Under the pieces are notes generated by a model. The model was not told where the DNA came from, made no database searches, and worked only from the letters and a program-made list of their open reading frames with translations. DNA of 64,000 bases from Alphaproteobacteria bacterium (GTDB lineage: Bacteria > Pseudomonadota > Alphaproteobacteria > JAJFFI01), in the NCBI GenBank assembly GCA_030066595.1, contig JASJBI010000003.1:1-64000 (forward strand). Direction: 5' to 3'. The translations under genes and the position numbers were made by a program. Shown here piece by piece: positions 1 to 9,368 of the stretch. Each line of letters starts with the position of its first letter. The first letter of the stretch is position 1.

Positions 1-347
1 GATCGAGACAAATTGAGGGTCAGACGACGGGCAAGACGGCAGACGAAGAGCCGACGGTCGACCTGAGAGGTCCAGGTTCGGCTAAGGGGCGGAGTATAGG
101 AACACTGGCGACGCGGTGCGGATGAGCGGATCCCGGCGGAGCAAGCCCAAAATCCGACGCCGACAGTGAATCTACGACCCAGCGCGATCGACATCTGGCG
201 CGCCGCCCAAGCGCGGGCCGCAAGTCCGGCTGACAGGGTTGGCCGGGCTGGGCTATGCTCGCATCAATACGGGGAGATCGGCGCACGGCTCGAGACAGGT
301 CGGCATGAGACCGGCCAGCGCCTATCGCCAACCAGGGAGGAGAACGC
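1..347. other. Upstream stretch with no recognised gene
   Basis: I see no coding sequence with family features here. Open frames on both strands are GC-rich shadows with no recognisable motif. The last bases hold the ribosome binding site (AGGGAGGAG) of the acyl-CoA synthetase that starts at 348. No clear promoter or terminator was found. Confidence 0.5.
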
Positions 348-1871
348 ATGCTTGGGACCCTGTCCGAGATCATTCCGCGCGCTGCCGCGCGCTTCGGCAA
401 CAAGACCGCGCTGATCGCAGGCGACTGGCGGTTCAGCTTCCATCAGGTGGAGGAGCAGACCAACCGGCTGGCCAACGCGCTGGTCGCCTCGGGCATCGAG
501 CCCGGCGACCGGGTGACGCTCTACGCGCCGAACAGCTGGGAGTGGCTGATCGGCTATTACGGCGTGCTCAAGACCGGCGCGGTGGTCAACCCGATCAACG
601 TCATGCTGACGCCGGAAGAGGTCAAGTTCGTGACCCAGGACTGCGGCGCCAAGGCGATCCTGGCCTCGGCCGACAAGGGCGAAGGGCTGTTGGACGTGAA
701 GGCGGACACGCCCTTGGACGAGGTCATCCTGTTCGGCGAGACGGCGCCGGCCGGCGCGCGCGCCTTCCAGAAGATGCTGGATTCGGGCGACCCGGAGTTC
801 AACCCGGCGACGCCCGAGCCCGATGAGATGTCGACGATCTGCTACACCTCGGGCACGACCGGCCATCCCAAGGGGGCGATGCTGAGCCACACCGCGGTCC
901 TGGTCAGCACGGCGATGACCGCGATGATGCACATGCGCACCGGCGAGGACGTGGTCGCCACCGCGCTGCCCTGCGCCCATGTTTACGGCAATGTGGTGAT
1001 GAATGCCTGTTTCCTCTACGGCGCGACCTTCGTCTTGATCCCGCGCTTCGAGGAGATCCTCGTGCTCGACGCGATCCAGAGCCACCGGGCCACCATGTTC
1101 GACGGCGTGCCGACGGCCTTCCTCTACCTGCTCGCCCATCCGGATCTCGATAACTACGACCTCTCGTCCCTGACCCGCTGCTCGGTCGGCGGCCAAACCA
1201 TGCCGATCGCCAAGGCGGAGGAGTTCGAGGCGCGCTTCGGCTGCCCCATTCTCGAGCTCTGGGGCATGACCGAGCTGGCCGGCCCGGGCACCTGCAACCC
1301 GTTGTATGGGCTCAACAAACACGGCTCGGTGGGCATCCCGCTGCCCTATGTGGAATGCCGCATTGCCGACAACGAGGACGCCGCCAAGACCCTGCCCGCG
1401 GGCGAGGTCGGCGAGCTCATGGCGCGCGGGCCCATCGTGATGCAGGGCTACTTCAACAACGAGCAGGCCACCAAGGAGACCATCGAGCCGGACGGCTGGA
1501 TGCACACTGGCGACCTGGCCAAGCAGGACGAGGACGGCTACGTCTACATCGTCGACCGCAAGAAGGACATGATCCTGACCGCCGGCTACAACATCTACCC
1601 GGCCGAGCTGGAACGGGTGATCTCCGGCCATCCGGCGGTGGCCATGGTCGGCGTCGGCGGCCTCACGGACGAGGTCAAGGGCGAGATCGCCAAGGCCTAT
1701 GTGGTGCTCAAGCCCGGGGCGACGGCGACCGAGGAGGAAGTGGTCGCCTACTGCCGCGAGCATATGGCCGCTTACAAGGTGCCGCGCGCGGTGCAGTTCG
1801 TGGAGGACTTGCCCAAGACCAGCACGGGCAAGATCATGCGCCGTCAGCTCAAGACGCTCGAGAACACCTGA
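348..1871 (+). CDS. AMP-dependent acyl-CoA synthetase/ligase
   Basis: Adenylate-forming enzyme of the ANL superfamily, predicted to activate a carboxylic acid with ATP and load it on CoA in the cytoplasm. The P-loop-like motif YTSGTTGHPKG lies near residue 165, the acyl-adenylate motif GWMHTGDLA near 382, the hinge with GYNIYPAELE near 412, and the C-terminal catalytic lysine in STGKIMRR near residue 493. The 507-residue length is normal for the family. The ATG is preceded by AGGGAGGAG at good spacing. It converges on the IclR gene and sits beside glyoxylate genes, but the substrate (medium or long chain, aromatic or dicarboxylic) cannot be read from the sequence. Confidence 0.9.
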   Translation: MLGTLSEIIPRAAARFGNKTALIAGDWRFSFHQVEEQTNRLANALVASGIEPGDRVTLYAPNSWEWLIGYYGVLKTGAVVNPINVMLTPEEVKFVTQDCGAKAILASADKGEGLLDVKADTPLDEVILFGETAPAGARAFQKMLDSGDPEFNPATPEPDEMSTICYTSGTTGHPKGAMLSHTAVLVSTAMTAMMHMRTGEDVVATALPCAHVYGNVVMNACFLYGATFVLIPRFEEILVLDAIQSHRATMFDGVPTAFLYLLAHPDLDNYDLSSLTRCSVGGQTMPIAKAEEFEARFGCPILELWGMTELAGPGTCNPLYGLNKHGSVGIPLPYVECRIADNEDAAKTLPAGEVGELMARGPIVMQGYFNNEQATKETIEPDGWMHTGDLAKQDEDGYVYIVDRKKDMILTAGYNIYPAELERVISGHPAVAMVGVGGLTDEVKGEIAKAYVVLKPGATATEEEVVAYCREHMAAYKVPRAVQFVEDLPKTSTGKIMRRQLKTLENT

Positions 1872-1880
1872 CAGAGAGCT

Positions 1881-2702
1881 TCAAGAGGCCGCGCGCGCCT
1901 GCTGTTCCGGCACGCGACCGCCGATCTGGCGGGTGATCTCTGCCGCCGCGCGCACGACACGCGCGCCCAGCTCGCCAAGACGGGTCTCGGTGACCCGGAC
2001 GCTGGGACCCGAGACGGACACGCCGGCGATGACGTCGCCGTGCTCGTCGTGGATGGTGGCCGCCACGCAGCGCATGCCCATGGTGTGCTCTTGCTCGTCC
2101 ACGGCCCAGCCGCGCCCGCGGATGCGGGCGAGCTCGTCCCGGAGCGCGGCCGGGGTCGTCAGCGTATGCTCGGTGAAGCGGGGCAGACCTTGGCGGTGCA
2201 GAATGGCGCGCACCGCGTCCTCGGGCATCTCCGCCAGCATCGCCTTGCCGATTGCCGAGGCGTGCATCGGGGTGCGGCGCCCCTGCCGGAAGAAGGCGCG
2301 CATCGGCGCGTGGCTCTCGAATTGGGTCACGTAGACCACTTCGCCGTCATCCGCCACGGCCAGGTTGACGGTCTCGCCGACCTCTTCCATCAGGCGCCGC
2401 ATGACCGGTCGGCCCAGCGCCACCACCTTGCGATTGCGGAGAAAGGCGCTGCCCACGTTGAAGGCGCCGACGCCGACCATCCAGACCCCGTGCTCCTCGT
2501 CGAAGTCCGCGAAATGGCGCTGCTGCAGGGTCATGAGCAGACGATGCGTGGTGGAGGGCGCCAGACCCACGGTCTGCGCCAGATCGGTGAGCGTCATGCC
2601 GTCCGCCTCCGACAGGCGCTCCAGGATGCTCAGCGCCCGATCGAGGGACTGGACCTGGCCCGCCTGTGCGCCGCCGCGGGGGGCTCCGTTCGTCCGTGCC
2701 AA
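1881..2702 (-). CDS. IclR-family transcriptional regulator
   Basis: DNA-binding regulator with an N-terminal winged helix-turn-helix (MTLTDLAQTVGLAPSTTHR, about residues 35-53) and a C-terminal IclR effector-binding domain. The 273-residue length is typical. The start is a TTG, chosen because a strong AGGAGGAG lies 8 nt upstream on the coding strand and no better start is in frame. It is divergent from gcl across 240 bp, the usual layout for a local regulator of glyoxylate (AllR-like) or related catabolic genes. I infer that it controls the gcl-hyi-glxR-glcF run, possibly in response to glyoxylate. The effector is not visible. Confidence 0.9.
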   Translation of the reverse strand: MARTNGAPRGGAQAGQVQSLDRALSILERLSEADGMTLTDLAQTVGLAPSTTHRLLMTLQQRHFADFDEEHGVWMVGVGAFNVGSAFLRNRKVVALGRPVMRRLMEEVGETVNLAVADDGEVVYVTQFESHAPMRAFFRQGRRTPMHASAIGKAMLAEMPEDAVRAILHRQGLPRFTEHTLTTPAALRDELARIRGRGWAVDEQEHTMGMRCVAATIHDEHGDVIAGVSVSGPSVRVTETRLGELGARVVRAAAEITRQIGGRVPEQQARAAS

Positions 2703-2839
2703 GGCCTGTGCTCCTCCTGTCGCGGGTCCGTCGCCATCCCCCTGGCTGACCCATCATTCAATTCAGTACGCCATTCCAAAAATAATGTCAATCGCACTCA
2801 GATCAAGCATTGCGGTTTAAAAACAGCCATTTTTTGACA

Positions 2840-2854
2840 TTCCATAATGCGGAA
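2840..2854. promoter_or_regulatory. Candidate IclR-type operator
   Basis: TTCCATAATGCGGAA is a TTCC/GGAA inverted repeat with a 7-nt centre, the general shape of IclR-family boxes. It lies in the divergent IclR-gcl intergenic region, just upstream of the putative gcl promoter. A related ATTCC half-site occurs near 2771. Confidence 0.45.
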
Positions 2855-2870
2855 CATATTTCCAAAAAAC

Positions 2871-2899
2871 TTGACTTCCGAACCGGATTGCCGCATATA
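2871..2899 (+). promoter_or_regulatory. Putative sigma-70 promoter of gcl
   Basis: TTGACT (2871-2876), a 17-nt spacer, then CATATA (2894-2899). It lies about 40 bp before the gcl start and just downstream of the candidate IclR operator. Confidence 0.5.
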
Positions 2900-2942
2900 G
2901 GGGGCAGCAAAGACACCCAACAGTCCCGCAGGGAGATGCCCG

Positions 2943-4775
2943 ATGCCCAGAATGAAGGCCACCGAAGCCGCCGTGATCGTGCTGGAGAAGGAGGGCGTGG
3001 ACTGCGCCTTTGGGGTTCCCGGCGCGGCGATCAATCCGTTCTACGCCGCAATGAAGGAGCGCGGCTCGATCCGCCACATATTGGCGCGCCATGTCGAAGG
3101 CGCCAGCCACATGGCCGAAGGCTATACCCGCGCGGTTGCGGGCAACATCGGCGTCTGCATCGGAACCTCGGGGCCGGCCGGCACGGACATGATCACCGGG
3201 CTCTATTCAGCCTCCGCCGATTCAATCCCCATTCTCACCATCACTGGCCAGGCCCCCCGTGCCAAGCTCGACAAAGAGGACTTCCAGGCCGTCGACATTG
3301 AATCCATCGCCAAGCCGGTGACCAAGTGGGCCGTCACCGTGAAGGAGCCGGCGCTGGTTCCATTCGTCTTTCAGAAGGCCTTCCACATCATGAAGTCGGG
3401 CCGACCCGGCCCGGTCCATATCGACCTGCCGCTCGACGTGCAGCTCTCCGAGATCGACTTCGATCCCGACACCTATCAGCCGATGGAGGTCTACAAACCG
3501 AAGGCCACGCGGGCGCAGTGCGAGAAAGCCCTGGACATGCTGCTGGCGCATGACTTCCCGCTGATCGTGGCGGGGGGCGGGATCATCAATGCGGACGCGT
3601 CGGATCTGCTGGTGGAGTTGGCCGAAACGCTGCACGTGCCGGTCATACCGACACTGATGGGATGGGGCACGATCCCCGACGACCACGGACTGATGGCGGG
3701 CATGGTGGGTCTGCAAACCAGCCATCGCTACGGCAACGCGACGTTCGGACTGTCGGACTTCGTCCTCGGCATCGGCAACCGCTGGGCCAACCGGCACACC
3801 GGCTCGGTCGAGACGTACACCGAGGGCCGGAAATTCGTGCATGTGGACATCGAACCGACCCAGATTGGGCGCGTCTTTCCGCCCGACTACGGCATCGTCT
3901 CGGACGCCAAAGCCGCGCTGGAGCTATTCGTGGACATCGCGAAGGAGCGCAAGGCCGCCGGATCGCTGAAGGACTACGGCAAATGGGTCGAGAGCTGCCG
4001 CCACCGCAAGAAGGTCATGTTGCGCAAGACCCATTTCGACGAAGTCCCGCTCAAACCGCAGCGGGTCTATGAGGAAATGAACGAGGAGTTCGACCGGGAC
4101 ACGGTCTACGTGACCACGATCGGCCTGAGCCAGATCGCCGGCGCCCAGTTTCTGAAAGTCTACAACCCGCGGCACTGGATCAACTGCGGGCAGGCCGGTC
4201 CGCTGGGCTGGACCCTGCCGGCGGCGCTCGGCGTGCGCGCCGCCCGACCCGAGGCCAAGATCGTGGCGCTGTCGGGGGACTACGACTTCCAGTTCATGCT
4301 CGAGGAGCTGGCGGTGGGCGCGCAGCACAAGCTGCCGTACCTGCACGTCGTGGTGAACAACTCCTATCTCGGCCTGATCCGTCAGGCGCAACGGGGCTTC
4401 GAGATGGACTTCGAGGTCTCCCTGGCGTTCGAGAACATCAATGTCGAGGGCCAGGCGGGTGACGCCCCGCCGGGCTATGGCGTGGACCATGTGGCCGTGG
4501 CCGAAGGGCTCGGGTGCAAGGCGATCCGGGTGAGCAGCCCCAATGAGTTCAAAGAGGCCTTCGCCCGCGCGCACGCGCTGATGGAGGAGCACCAGGTGCC
4601 GGTGGTGCTGGAGTTCATCCTCGAGCGCGTGACCAATATCGCGATGGGCACGGAAGTCGACAACATCAACGAGTTCGAGGAGATCCTGTGCCTCGATCCC
4701 AACCTCTCGCTCGAACGCCCCGTCGACATGGGGCGCGATGCCGAGGAACCGCAGCCTGCACAACGCGACGCGTGA
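2943..4775 (+). CDS. gcl: Glyoxylate carboligase (tartronate-semialdehyde synthase)
   Basis: ThDP-dependent enzyme that condenses two glyoxylate molecules to tartronate semialdehyde and CO2. The 610-residue length and collinear PYR, central and PP domains fit Gcl (about 593 residues in E. coli). The diagnostic feature is valine at residue 51 in ARHVEGA, where other ThDP enzymes have the catalytic glutamate. This substitution is the hallmark of Gcl. The PP domain shows [15 protein letters not shown] and [11 protein letters not shown]. The RBS AGGGAG lies before the ATG. It is followed by hyi and glxR, which use its product, and is divergent from the IclR gene. Confidence 0.96.
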   Translation: MPRMKATEAAVIVLEKEGVDCAFGVPGAAINPFYAAMKERGSIRHILARHVEGASHMAEGYTRAVAGNIGVCIGTSGPAGTDMITGLYSASADSIPILTITGQAPRAKLDKEDFQAVDIESIAKPVTKWAVTVKEPALVPFVFQKAFHIMKSGRPGPVHIDLPLDVQLSEIDFDPDTYQPMEVYKPKATRAQCEKALDMLLAHDFPLIVAGGGIINADASDLLVELAETLHVPVIPTLMGWGTIPDDHGLMAGMVGLQTSHRYGNATFGLSDFVLGIGNRWANRHTGSVETYTEGRKFVHVDIEPTQIGRVFPPDYGIVSDAKAALELFVDIAKERKAAGSLKDYGKWVESCRHRKKVMLRKTHFDEVPLKPQRVYEEMNEEFDRDTVYVTTIGLSQIAGAQFLKVYNPRHWINCGQAGPLGWTLPAALGVRAARPEAKIVALSGDYDFQFMLEELAVGAQHKLPYLHVVVNNSYLGLIRQAQRGFEMDFEVSLAFENINVEGQAGDAPPGYGVDHVAVAEGLGCKAIRVSSPNEFKEAFARAHALMEEHQVPVVLEFILERVTNIAMGTEVDNINEFEEILCLDPNLSLERPVDMGRDAEEPQPAQRDA

Positions 4776-4834
4776 AGGCTCACAGCCACCGCGAACCGAC
4801 CGGGCGCTGGCCCGGTCTGGAGGAGACGCTCAAG

Positions 4835-5635
4835 ATGCCCAGATTCGCTGCCAACCTGACCATGCTCTATGGCGAGCATGACTTCCTCGACCGCTTCGCC
4901 GCCGCGGCCCGCGACGGGTTCGCCGGTGTCGAGTACCTGTTTCCCTATGACTTCGACAAGAACCAGCTGGCGGAGGCGCTCGCGGCCAATGGCCTGGTGC
5001 AGGTCTTGCACAATCTGCCGGCCGGCGACTGGGCGGCGGGCGAGCGCGGCATCGCCTGCCTGCCCGACCGCACCGGCGAGTTCCAGGACGGCGTCGGCCG
5101 CGCCATCGAGTACGCCACGGCCCTCGGCTGCAGCCAAGTTAACTGCCTCGCCGGGATCGCGCCGGAGGACGCCGACCCTGACGCCTCGCGGCAGACCTTC
5201 GTCGACAATCTGCGCTTCGCCGCCGCGCAGCTCGGCGAGGCCGGGATCAAGCTCCTGATCGAACCGATCAACACCATCGACATCCCCGGCTTCTATCTCA
5301 CCGGGACCGAGCAGGCGATCGGGATCATCGACGAGACAGGCGCCGGAAACCTGGCGCTGCAGTATGACATCTATCACATGCAGATCATGGAGGGCGATCT
5401 CGCCCGCACCATCGAGGCCAACCTTGGCCGCATCGCGCATGTTCAGCTGGCCGACAATCCCGGCCGGCACGAGCCCGGCAGCGGCGAGATCAACTACCCC
5501 TTCCTGTTCGACTTTCTCGACCGGATCGGCTATGGGGGGTGGATCGGCTGCGAGTACAAGCCCGCGGCCGGAACCTCCGAAGGGCTCGGCTGGCTCAAGG
5601 CCGCGGAACGCCAATCCGCGACCGCGGCGGAGTAA
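4835..5635 (+). CDS. hyi: Hydroxypyruvate isomerase
   Basis: Interconverts hydroxypyruvate and tartronate semialdehyde in the glycerate pathway. It is a TIM-barrel protein of the xylose-isomerase-like family. Conserved acidic residues are seen in LLIEPINTIDIPGFYL and GWIGCEYKP. At 266 residues it matches the family (258 in E. coli). The frame stays open further upstream, but ATG 4835 is preferred because GGAGGAG lies 9 nt before it and MPRFAANLTMLY is the family-like N-terminus. It lies between gcl and glxR, probably in the same operon. Confidence 0.93.
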   Translation: MPRFAANLTMLYGEHDFLDRFAAAARDGFAGVEYLFPYDFDKNQLAEALAANGLVQVLHNLPAGDWAAGERGIACLPDRTGEFQDGVGRAIEYATALGCSQVNCLAGIAPEDADPDASRQTFVDNLRFAAAQLGEAGIKLLIEPINTIDIPGFYLTGTEQAIGIIDETGAGNLALQYDIYHMQIMEGDLARTIEANLGRIAHVQLADNPGRHEPGSGEINYPFLFDFLDRIGYGGWIGCEYKPAAGTSEGLGWLKAAERQSATAAE

Positions 5636-5724
5636 CCGGGACGGCAACGGTCGAACGACGGGCGCAGAAAAGTCGGAGCAGGACGCAAACACCGCGAACA
5701 AACACAAGAAAAGGAACTGGCACA

Positions 5725-6618
5725 ATGGCAAAGATCGGCTTCATCGGCCTCGGCATCATGGGCGCGCCCATGGCCGGGCATCTCATCGACGGGGGACACG
5801 AGCTCTACACGGCGGTGCGCCGCAGCCCGGTCCCAGACTGGCTGACGGAGAAGGGCATCACGCTCTGCGGCTCGGCCAAGGAGGTCGCCGCCGAGGCCGA
5901 AGTCATCATCACCATGGTGCCGGACACGCCCCAGGTGGAGGAGGCCTTGTTCGGCGAGGGCGGCATCGCCGAGGGCCTGTCCCCCGGCAAGGTTTTCGTC
6001 GACATGAGCTCGATCTCGCCGATCGCCACCAAAAGCTTCGCCGAGCGCATTGCCGCACTCGACTGCGACTATGTGGACGCGCCGGTCTCCGGCGGCGAGG
6101 TCGGCGCCAAGAACGCGGCGCTGACCATCATGGTGGGCGGCTCGGAAGAGGCCTTCGCCCGCGTCAAGCCGCTGTTCGAGCTGATGGGCAAGAACATCAC
6201 CCTGGTGGGCCCGACCGGCGACGGCCAGACCTGCAAGGTCGCCAACCAGATCATCGTCGCGTTGAACATCGAGGCCGTCGCCGAGGCGCTGGTGTTCGCG
6301 GCCAAGGCGGGCGCCGACCCGGCCAAGGTGCGCACGGCGCTGATGGGCGGTTTTGCGTCGTCGAAGATCCTCGAGGTGCACGCCGAGCGCATGATCGCCC
6401 GCACCTTCGATCCCGGCTTCCGTATCGAGCTGCACCAGAAGGACCTCAACCTGGCGCTCGCGAGCGCCCGGTCGCTGGGCGTGAGCCTGCCCAACACGGC
6501 CACCGCGCAGGAGCTGTTCAACGCTTGCGTTGCCCATGGCGGCGCCGGCTGGGACCATTCGGCCATGGTCCGGGCGCTGGAGGCGCTGGCCGATCACGAC
6601 GTCGCGGCGGACGGGTAA
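5725..6618 (+). CDS. glxR: 2-hydroxy-3-oxopropionate (tartronate semialdehyde) reductase
   Basis: Reduces tartronate semialdehyde to glycerate with NAD(P)H, completing the glycerate pathway from glyoxylate. The Rossmann motif GFIGLGIMGAPMAGHL is at the N-terminus. The substrate motif DAPVSGGEVGA and the catalytic lysine in GQTCKVANQI are typical of beta-hydroxyacid dehydrogenases. At 297 residues it has the family length. ATG 5725 is chosen over upstream in-frame codons because AAGGA sits 9 nt before it. GarR and GlxR cannot be separated by eye, but the neighbours gcl and hyi favour GlxR. Confidence 0.93.
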   Translation: MAKIGFIGLGIMGAPMAGHLIDGGHELYTAVRRSPVPDWLTEKGITLCGSAKEVAAEAEVIITMVPDTPQVEEALFGEGGIAEGLSPGKVFVDMSSISPIATKSFAERIAALDCDYVDAPVSGGEVGAKNAALTIMVGGSEEAFARVKPLFELMGKNITLVGPTGDGQTCKVANQIIVALNIEAVAEALVFAAKAGADPAKVRTALMGGFASSKILEVHAERMIARTFDPGFRIELHQKDLNLALASARSLGVSLPNTATAQELFNACVAHGGAGWDHSAMVRALEALADHDVAADG

Positions 6619-6738
6619 GCCCGCCCGGACTTGACCGCGGGCCGGGCTGAGACATTATCCTGACATGGACGGACTGCGGCGCCGTTGCTGGCGCCGCGAT
6701 GCGATGCGCTCGCATGCGGATCCAGGGGAGGGGACGCC

Positions 6739-8085
6739 ATGGAGACCAAGTTCAGCCTTGCGCAGCTCGCCGATCCCGAGGTGGCGCATTCGGAGAAGAT
6801 CCTGCGCACCTGCGTCCATTGCGGCTTCTGCACCGCCACCTGCCCGACCTATGTGCTGCTGGGGGACGAGCTCGATTCGCCGCGCGGGCGCATCTACCTG
6901 ATCAAGGACATGCTGGAGAACGACCGCCCGGCCAGCGCCAAGGTCGTCAAGCACATCGATCGCTGTCTCTCGTGCCTATCCTGCATGACCACCTGCCCCT
7001 CGGGCGTGCACTACATGCACCTGGTCGACCACGCCCGCACCCATATCGAAAGGACCTATACCCGACCCTTCCTGGACCGGGCGCTGCGGACGGTTCTGGC
7101 CTTTATGCTGCCGAGCCCGGCGCGCTTTCGCCTGGCGCTGATCGGCGCCTGGTTCGGCCGGCCGCTCGCCCGCTTTCTGCCCGGCCGCCTCGGCGCGATG
7201 TTCGCGCTGGCCCCGGCTTCGATCCCATCGCCCAGCCCGGTCGACCGGCCGCAGACCTTTCCGGCCGAGGGGCCGCGCCGGGCGCGGGTGGCGCTGATGA
7301 CCGGCTGCGCCCAGCAGGTGCTGGCGCCGGACATCAACGAGGCGACCATCCGCCTGCTGACCCGGCACGGTGTCGAGGTGGTGGTCGCCAAAGGCGCCGG
7401 CTGCTGCGGCGCGCTGACCCACCATATGGGCAAGGAACGGCCGGCGCTGGCGGCGGCCAAGGCGAACATCGCCGCCTGGACCCGCGAGCTCGAGGGCGCC
7501 GGGCTCGACGCCGTGATCATCAACGCCTCGGGCTGCGGCACCACGGTCAAGGACTACGGCCACATGCTGCGCACCGACGCGGCCTGGGCGAGCAAGGCGG
7601 CGCGCATCGCCGGGCTGACCAAGGACATCACCGAGTTCATGGCGACGCACGGGCTCAAACCGCCGGTCATCGAGACCGGGCTGACCGTGGCCTATCACGC
7701 CGCCTGCTCGATGCAGCACGGGCAGAAGATCACCCGGGCGCCCAAGGACCTGCTCGCGGCCGCGGGCTTCGCCCTGCGCGAGGTGCCGGAAGGCCATCTC
7801 TGCTGCGGCTCCGCCGGGACCTACAATCTGATGCAGCCCGAGATCGCGACCCGCCTGCGGGACCGCAAGGTGGCCAACATCGAAAGCGTGATGCCGGACG
7901 CCATCGCCACCGGCAACATCGGCTGCATGACCCAGATCGCGACCGGCACCGAGCTGCCGATCCTGCATACCGTGGCCCTGCTCGACTGGGCCACCGGCGG
8001 GCCGGTGCCAAAGGCGCTCGAGGGCCGGGTCACCGCCGCGCCGGCGCCCGCGGCCGCGGCGGCGGGCACCCAGGCGGCGGCCTGA
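6739..8085 (+). CDS. glcF: Glycolate oxidase iron-sulfur subunit
   Basis: Membrane-associated electron-transfer subunit of glycolate oxidase, which makes glyoxylate from glycolate. Two 4Fe-4S motifs lie near the N-terminus (CVHCGFCTATCP and CLSCLSCMTTCP). Two cysteine-rich CCG modules follow (GCCGALTHHMG and LCCGSAGTYN). ATG 6739 follows GGGGAGGGG. At 448 residues it is slightly longer than E. coli GlcF (407), with an Ala/Pro-rich tail. The flavin subunits GlcD and GlcE are not in this window, so they must be encoded elsewhere. Its position after glxR links glycolate oxidation to glyoxylate use. Confidence 0.92.
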   Translation: METKFSLAQLADPEVAHSEKILRTCVHCGFCTATCPTYVLLGDELDSPRGRIYLIKDMLENDRPASAKVVKHIDRCLSCLSCMTTCPSGVHYMHLVDHARTHIERTYTRPFLDRALRTVLAFMLPSPARFRLALIGAWFGRPLARFLPGRLGAMFALAPASIPSPSPVDRPQTFPAEGPRRARVALMTGCAQQVLAPDINEATIRLLTRHGVEVVVAKGAGCCGALTHHMGKERPALAAAKANIAAWTRELEGAGLDAVIINASGCGTTVKDYGHMLRTDAAWASKAARIAGLTKDITEFMATHGLKPPVIETGLTVAYHAACSMQHGQKITRAPKDLLAAAGFALREVPEGHLCCGSAGTYNLMQPEIATRLRDRKVANIESVMPDAIATGNIGCMTQIATGTELPILHTVALLDWATGGPVPKALEGRVTAAPAPAAAAAGTQAAA

Positions 8086-8124
8086 GTCGGACCGCCCGGG
8101 CGGCGGGAGGGTGCTTTGGCCGCT

Positions 8125-8141
8125 TGTTCGTATCTGAAACA
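8125..8141. promoter_or_regulatory. Candidate sigma-54 activator site, TGT-N11-ACA
   Basis: TGT at 8125-8127 and ACA at 8139-8141 are separated by 11 nt. The element includes part of a perfect inverted repeat ATCTGAAACAGAT (8132-8144). It lies about 131 bp upstream of the -24 GG of the sigma-54 promoter at 8271. A second palindrome, ACAAATTTGT, lies near 8160. The same TGT-N11-ACA spacing recurs at the other two sigma-54 promoters of the locus. Confidence 0.45.
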
Positions 8142-8270
8142 GATTTCTCTTGCCTGTGACAAATTTGTATAGTCCGTGAAACGGCCAGCCCGCGGCGCGA
8201 GCGCCAAAAAGCCGCCGAATCCGGCCAAAATGCTAGCTGGATCAAAGGATTGCCCATGTCGGGCTTGACA

Positions 8271-8286
8271 TGGCACGGGCTTTGCA
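8271..8286 (+). promoter_or_regulatory. Sigma-54 promoter
   Basis: TGGCACGGGCTTTGCA matches the sigma-54 consensus TGGCACG-N4-TTGCW exactly, with GG at 8272-8273 and GC at 8284-8285 and the required 10 nt between them. The start site should fall near 8296, about 60 bp before the coding start at 8360. Confidence 0.88.
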
Positions 8287-8359
8287 AATAGTTAACAGTA
8301 AATGAAGGGGGCGCGGCGGCTGGGGACCGCGCGCTTTTCAATTGGGAGTTTCGAGACCC

Positions 8360-8713
8360 GTGGTCAGACTATTCGATACGTCAGGTTACCGACGAGGCCG
8401 TTGTCTGCTCGCCGGCGCTGCGTTTGTCGCGGTGGCCAGCGTCGCGACAACGGCGCAGGCGGCGCCCGTACGGCTCGTCCAGCAAGACGAGCTTGGGCTG
8501 GGTGCCAACGCCGTGTTCGATGACGAGCTCAAACAACAGCGCGGTGCGGGACTGGATTCGGGCTCGCCCGCCGCGCTGAGCGGCGCGCCCGGCAACAGCG
8601 ATGTGGCCGTGATCCTCTGGGACGACTATCCCGACGGTCCGGCGACGACCAATCCGGGCATGACGCTGAGCGGCAACGTCAACGTGAACTCGGTCACCGG
8701 CGCCGGCCGCTAA
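8360..8713 (+). CDS. Small exported protein with double-glycine-like motif
   Basis: No family recognised. The protein is 117 residues with a Sec signal peptide: RRGR, then a hydrophobic core, then a TAQA|A cleavage site near residue 34. The mature part carries DELKQQRGAGL (residues 55-65), shaped like a double-glycine leader motif. A related motif occurs in the exported protein at 15485-16006 and in the lipoprotein at 14079-15086. Its end (SGNVNVNSVTGAGR) resembles the VSVNSV stretch near the C-termini of the two large paralogues downstream. The GTG at 8360 is preferred to the TTG at 8342 because GGGAG precedes it. It is driven by the sigma-54 promoter at 8271. Role inferred: accessory secreted or fibre-associated component. 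Confidence 0.7.
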   Translation: MVRLFDTSGYRRGRCLLAGAAFVAVASVATTAQAAPVRLVQQDELGLGANAVFDDELKQQRGAGLDSGSPAALSGAPGNSDVAVILWDDYPDGPATTNPGMTLSGNVNVNSVTGAGR

Positions 8714-8741
8714 GGGCGCATCCGCAATTCGGCGCAGCGGG

Positions 8742-8772
8742 GCGGAATGGGCCGGCGGTCGGCCGGTTCCGC
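8742..8772 (+). terminator. Hairpin after small exported gene
   Basis: GCGGAA (8742-8747) pairs with TTCCGC (8767-8772), and GGCCG (8750-8754) with CGGCC (8760-8764), around a 5-nt loop. No clear T-run follows, so this is either a weak terminator or a 3'-end stabiliser 28 bp after the stop codon. Confidence 0.4.
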
Positions 8773-9038
8773 TCCACCCTTTCCGCGCGCCCGGCTGCCG
8801 GCTCCGCGGGCTCCTGTCACCAATAGAAAAGCTCATGCGAAATCCGGACGGCTCCGGGGCTGCGCGGGGCCGGGCCAAGGGGCCTCGGGCGCGCCTCGTT
8901 GGGCCGTCCGTGAAGCCGCGAGAAACGCCCTTCGGACAGCCGCCCGGCGGCGGGCCTGCGGGTCGATCGGCGCCGGCCGGCCGCACGCGGCGCGCGGCCA
9001 CGGTCGGAAGAGCGTAGTGCGGCCAAATGGTTAACGAC
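8773..9038. other. Non-coding stretch before the second sigma-54 unit
   Basis: I see no gene or clear signal here. It precedes the activator-site region at 9039-9077. The open frames are GC-rich shadows without a start signal or motif. Confidence 0.5.
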
Positions 9039-9077
9039 TGTTCATCTGCTTAACACTCTGTTAATCGCCATTAACAG
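9039..9077. promoter_or_regulatory. Cluster of activator-site-like inverted repeats
   Basis: Three overlapping elements lie about 85-105 bp upstream of the sigma-54 promoter at 9159: TGT-N11-ACA at 9039-9055, the perfect repeat TTAACACTCTGTTAA at 9050-9064, and CTGTTAATCGCCATTAACAG at 9058-9077 (8-bp arms, 4-nt centre). The AT-rich cluster stands out against GC-rich surroundings and sits at the usual distance for an enhancer-binding protein. Confidence 0.6.
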
Positions 9078-9158
9078 GCTCCGTCTCGGAATCGGACCGG
9101 TGCCGAGGAGCCGCGAAAATTCTTCCTAAATGTCAGGTATTTATCCCGCGGCTCGTTC

Positions 9159-9174
9159 TGGCACGGCTCTTGCT
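9159..9174 (+). promoter_or_regulatory. Sigma-54 promoter of the main operon
   Basis: TGGCACGGCTCTTGCT matches TGGCACG-N4-TTGCW exactly, with GG at 9160-9161 and GC at 9172-9173, 10 nt apart. Transcription would begin near 9184, giving a leader of about 200 nt before the first large exported protein. Confidence 0.9.
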
Positions 9175-9368
9175 ACCTTAACCGCGAGAGCAGGGAGGTG
9201 TGCTCCGGTTAGCGCTGGTTGCCAAGCGGGATCGCCCGCTCCGCGCAGTGCAGGGGTCAACCCCAATCCGCTGGTTAAAGCGGGGCACCAGGGCGTTACC
9301 CGCGACGCGGCCTCCCAATTCGAGAGAGGGTCCAGATAGGAGCCTGAGACTTGGTTAAGAGAGGACGC

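Noticed and set aside
264-1763. Long antisense frame across the acyl-CoA synthetase gene
   Set aside because: High-GC shadow frame without motifs or a start signal. The plus-strand frame has full ANL motifs.
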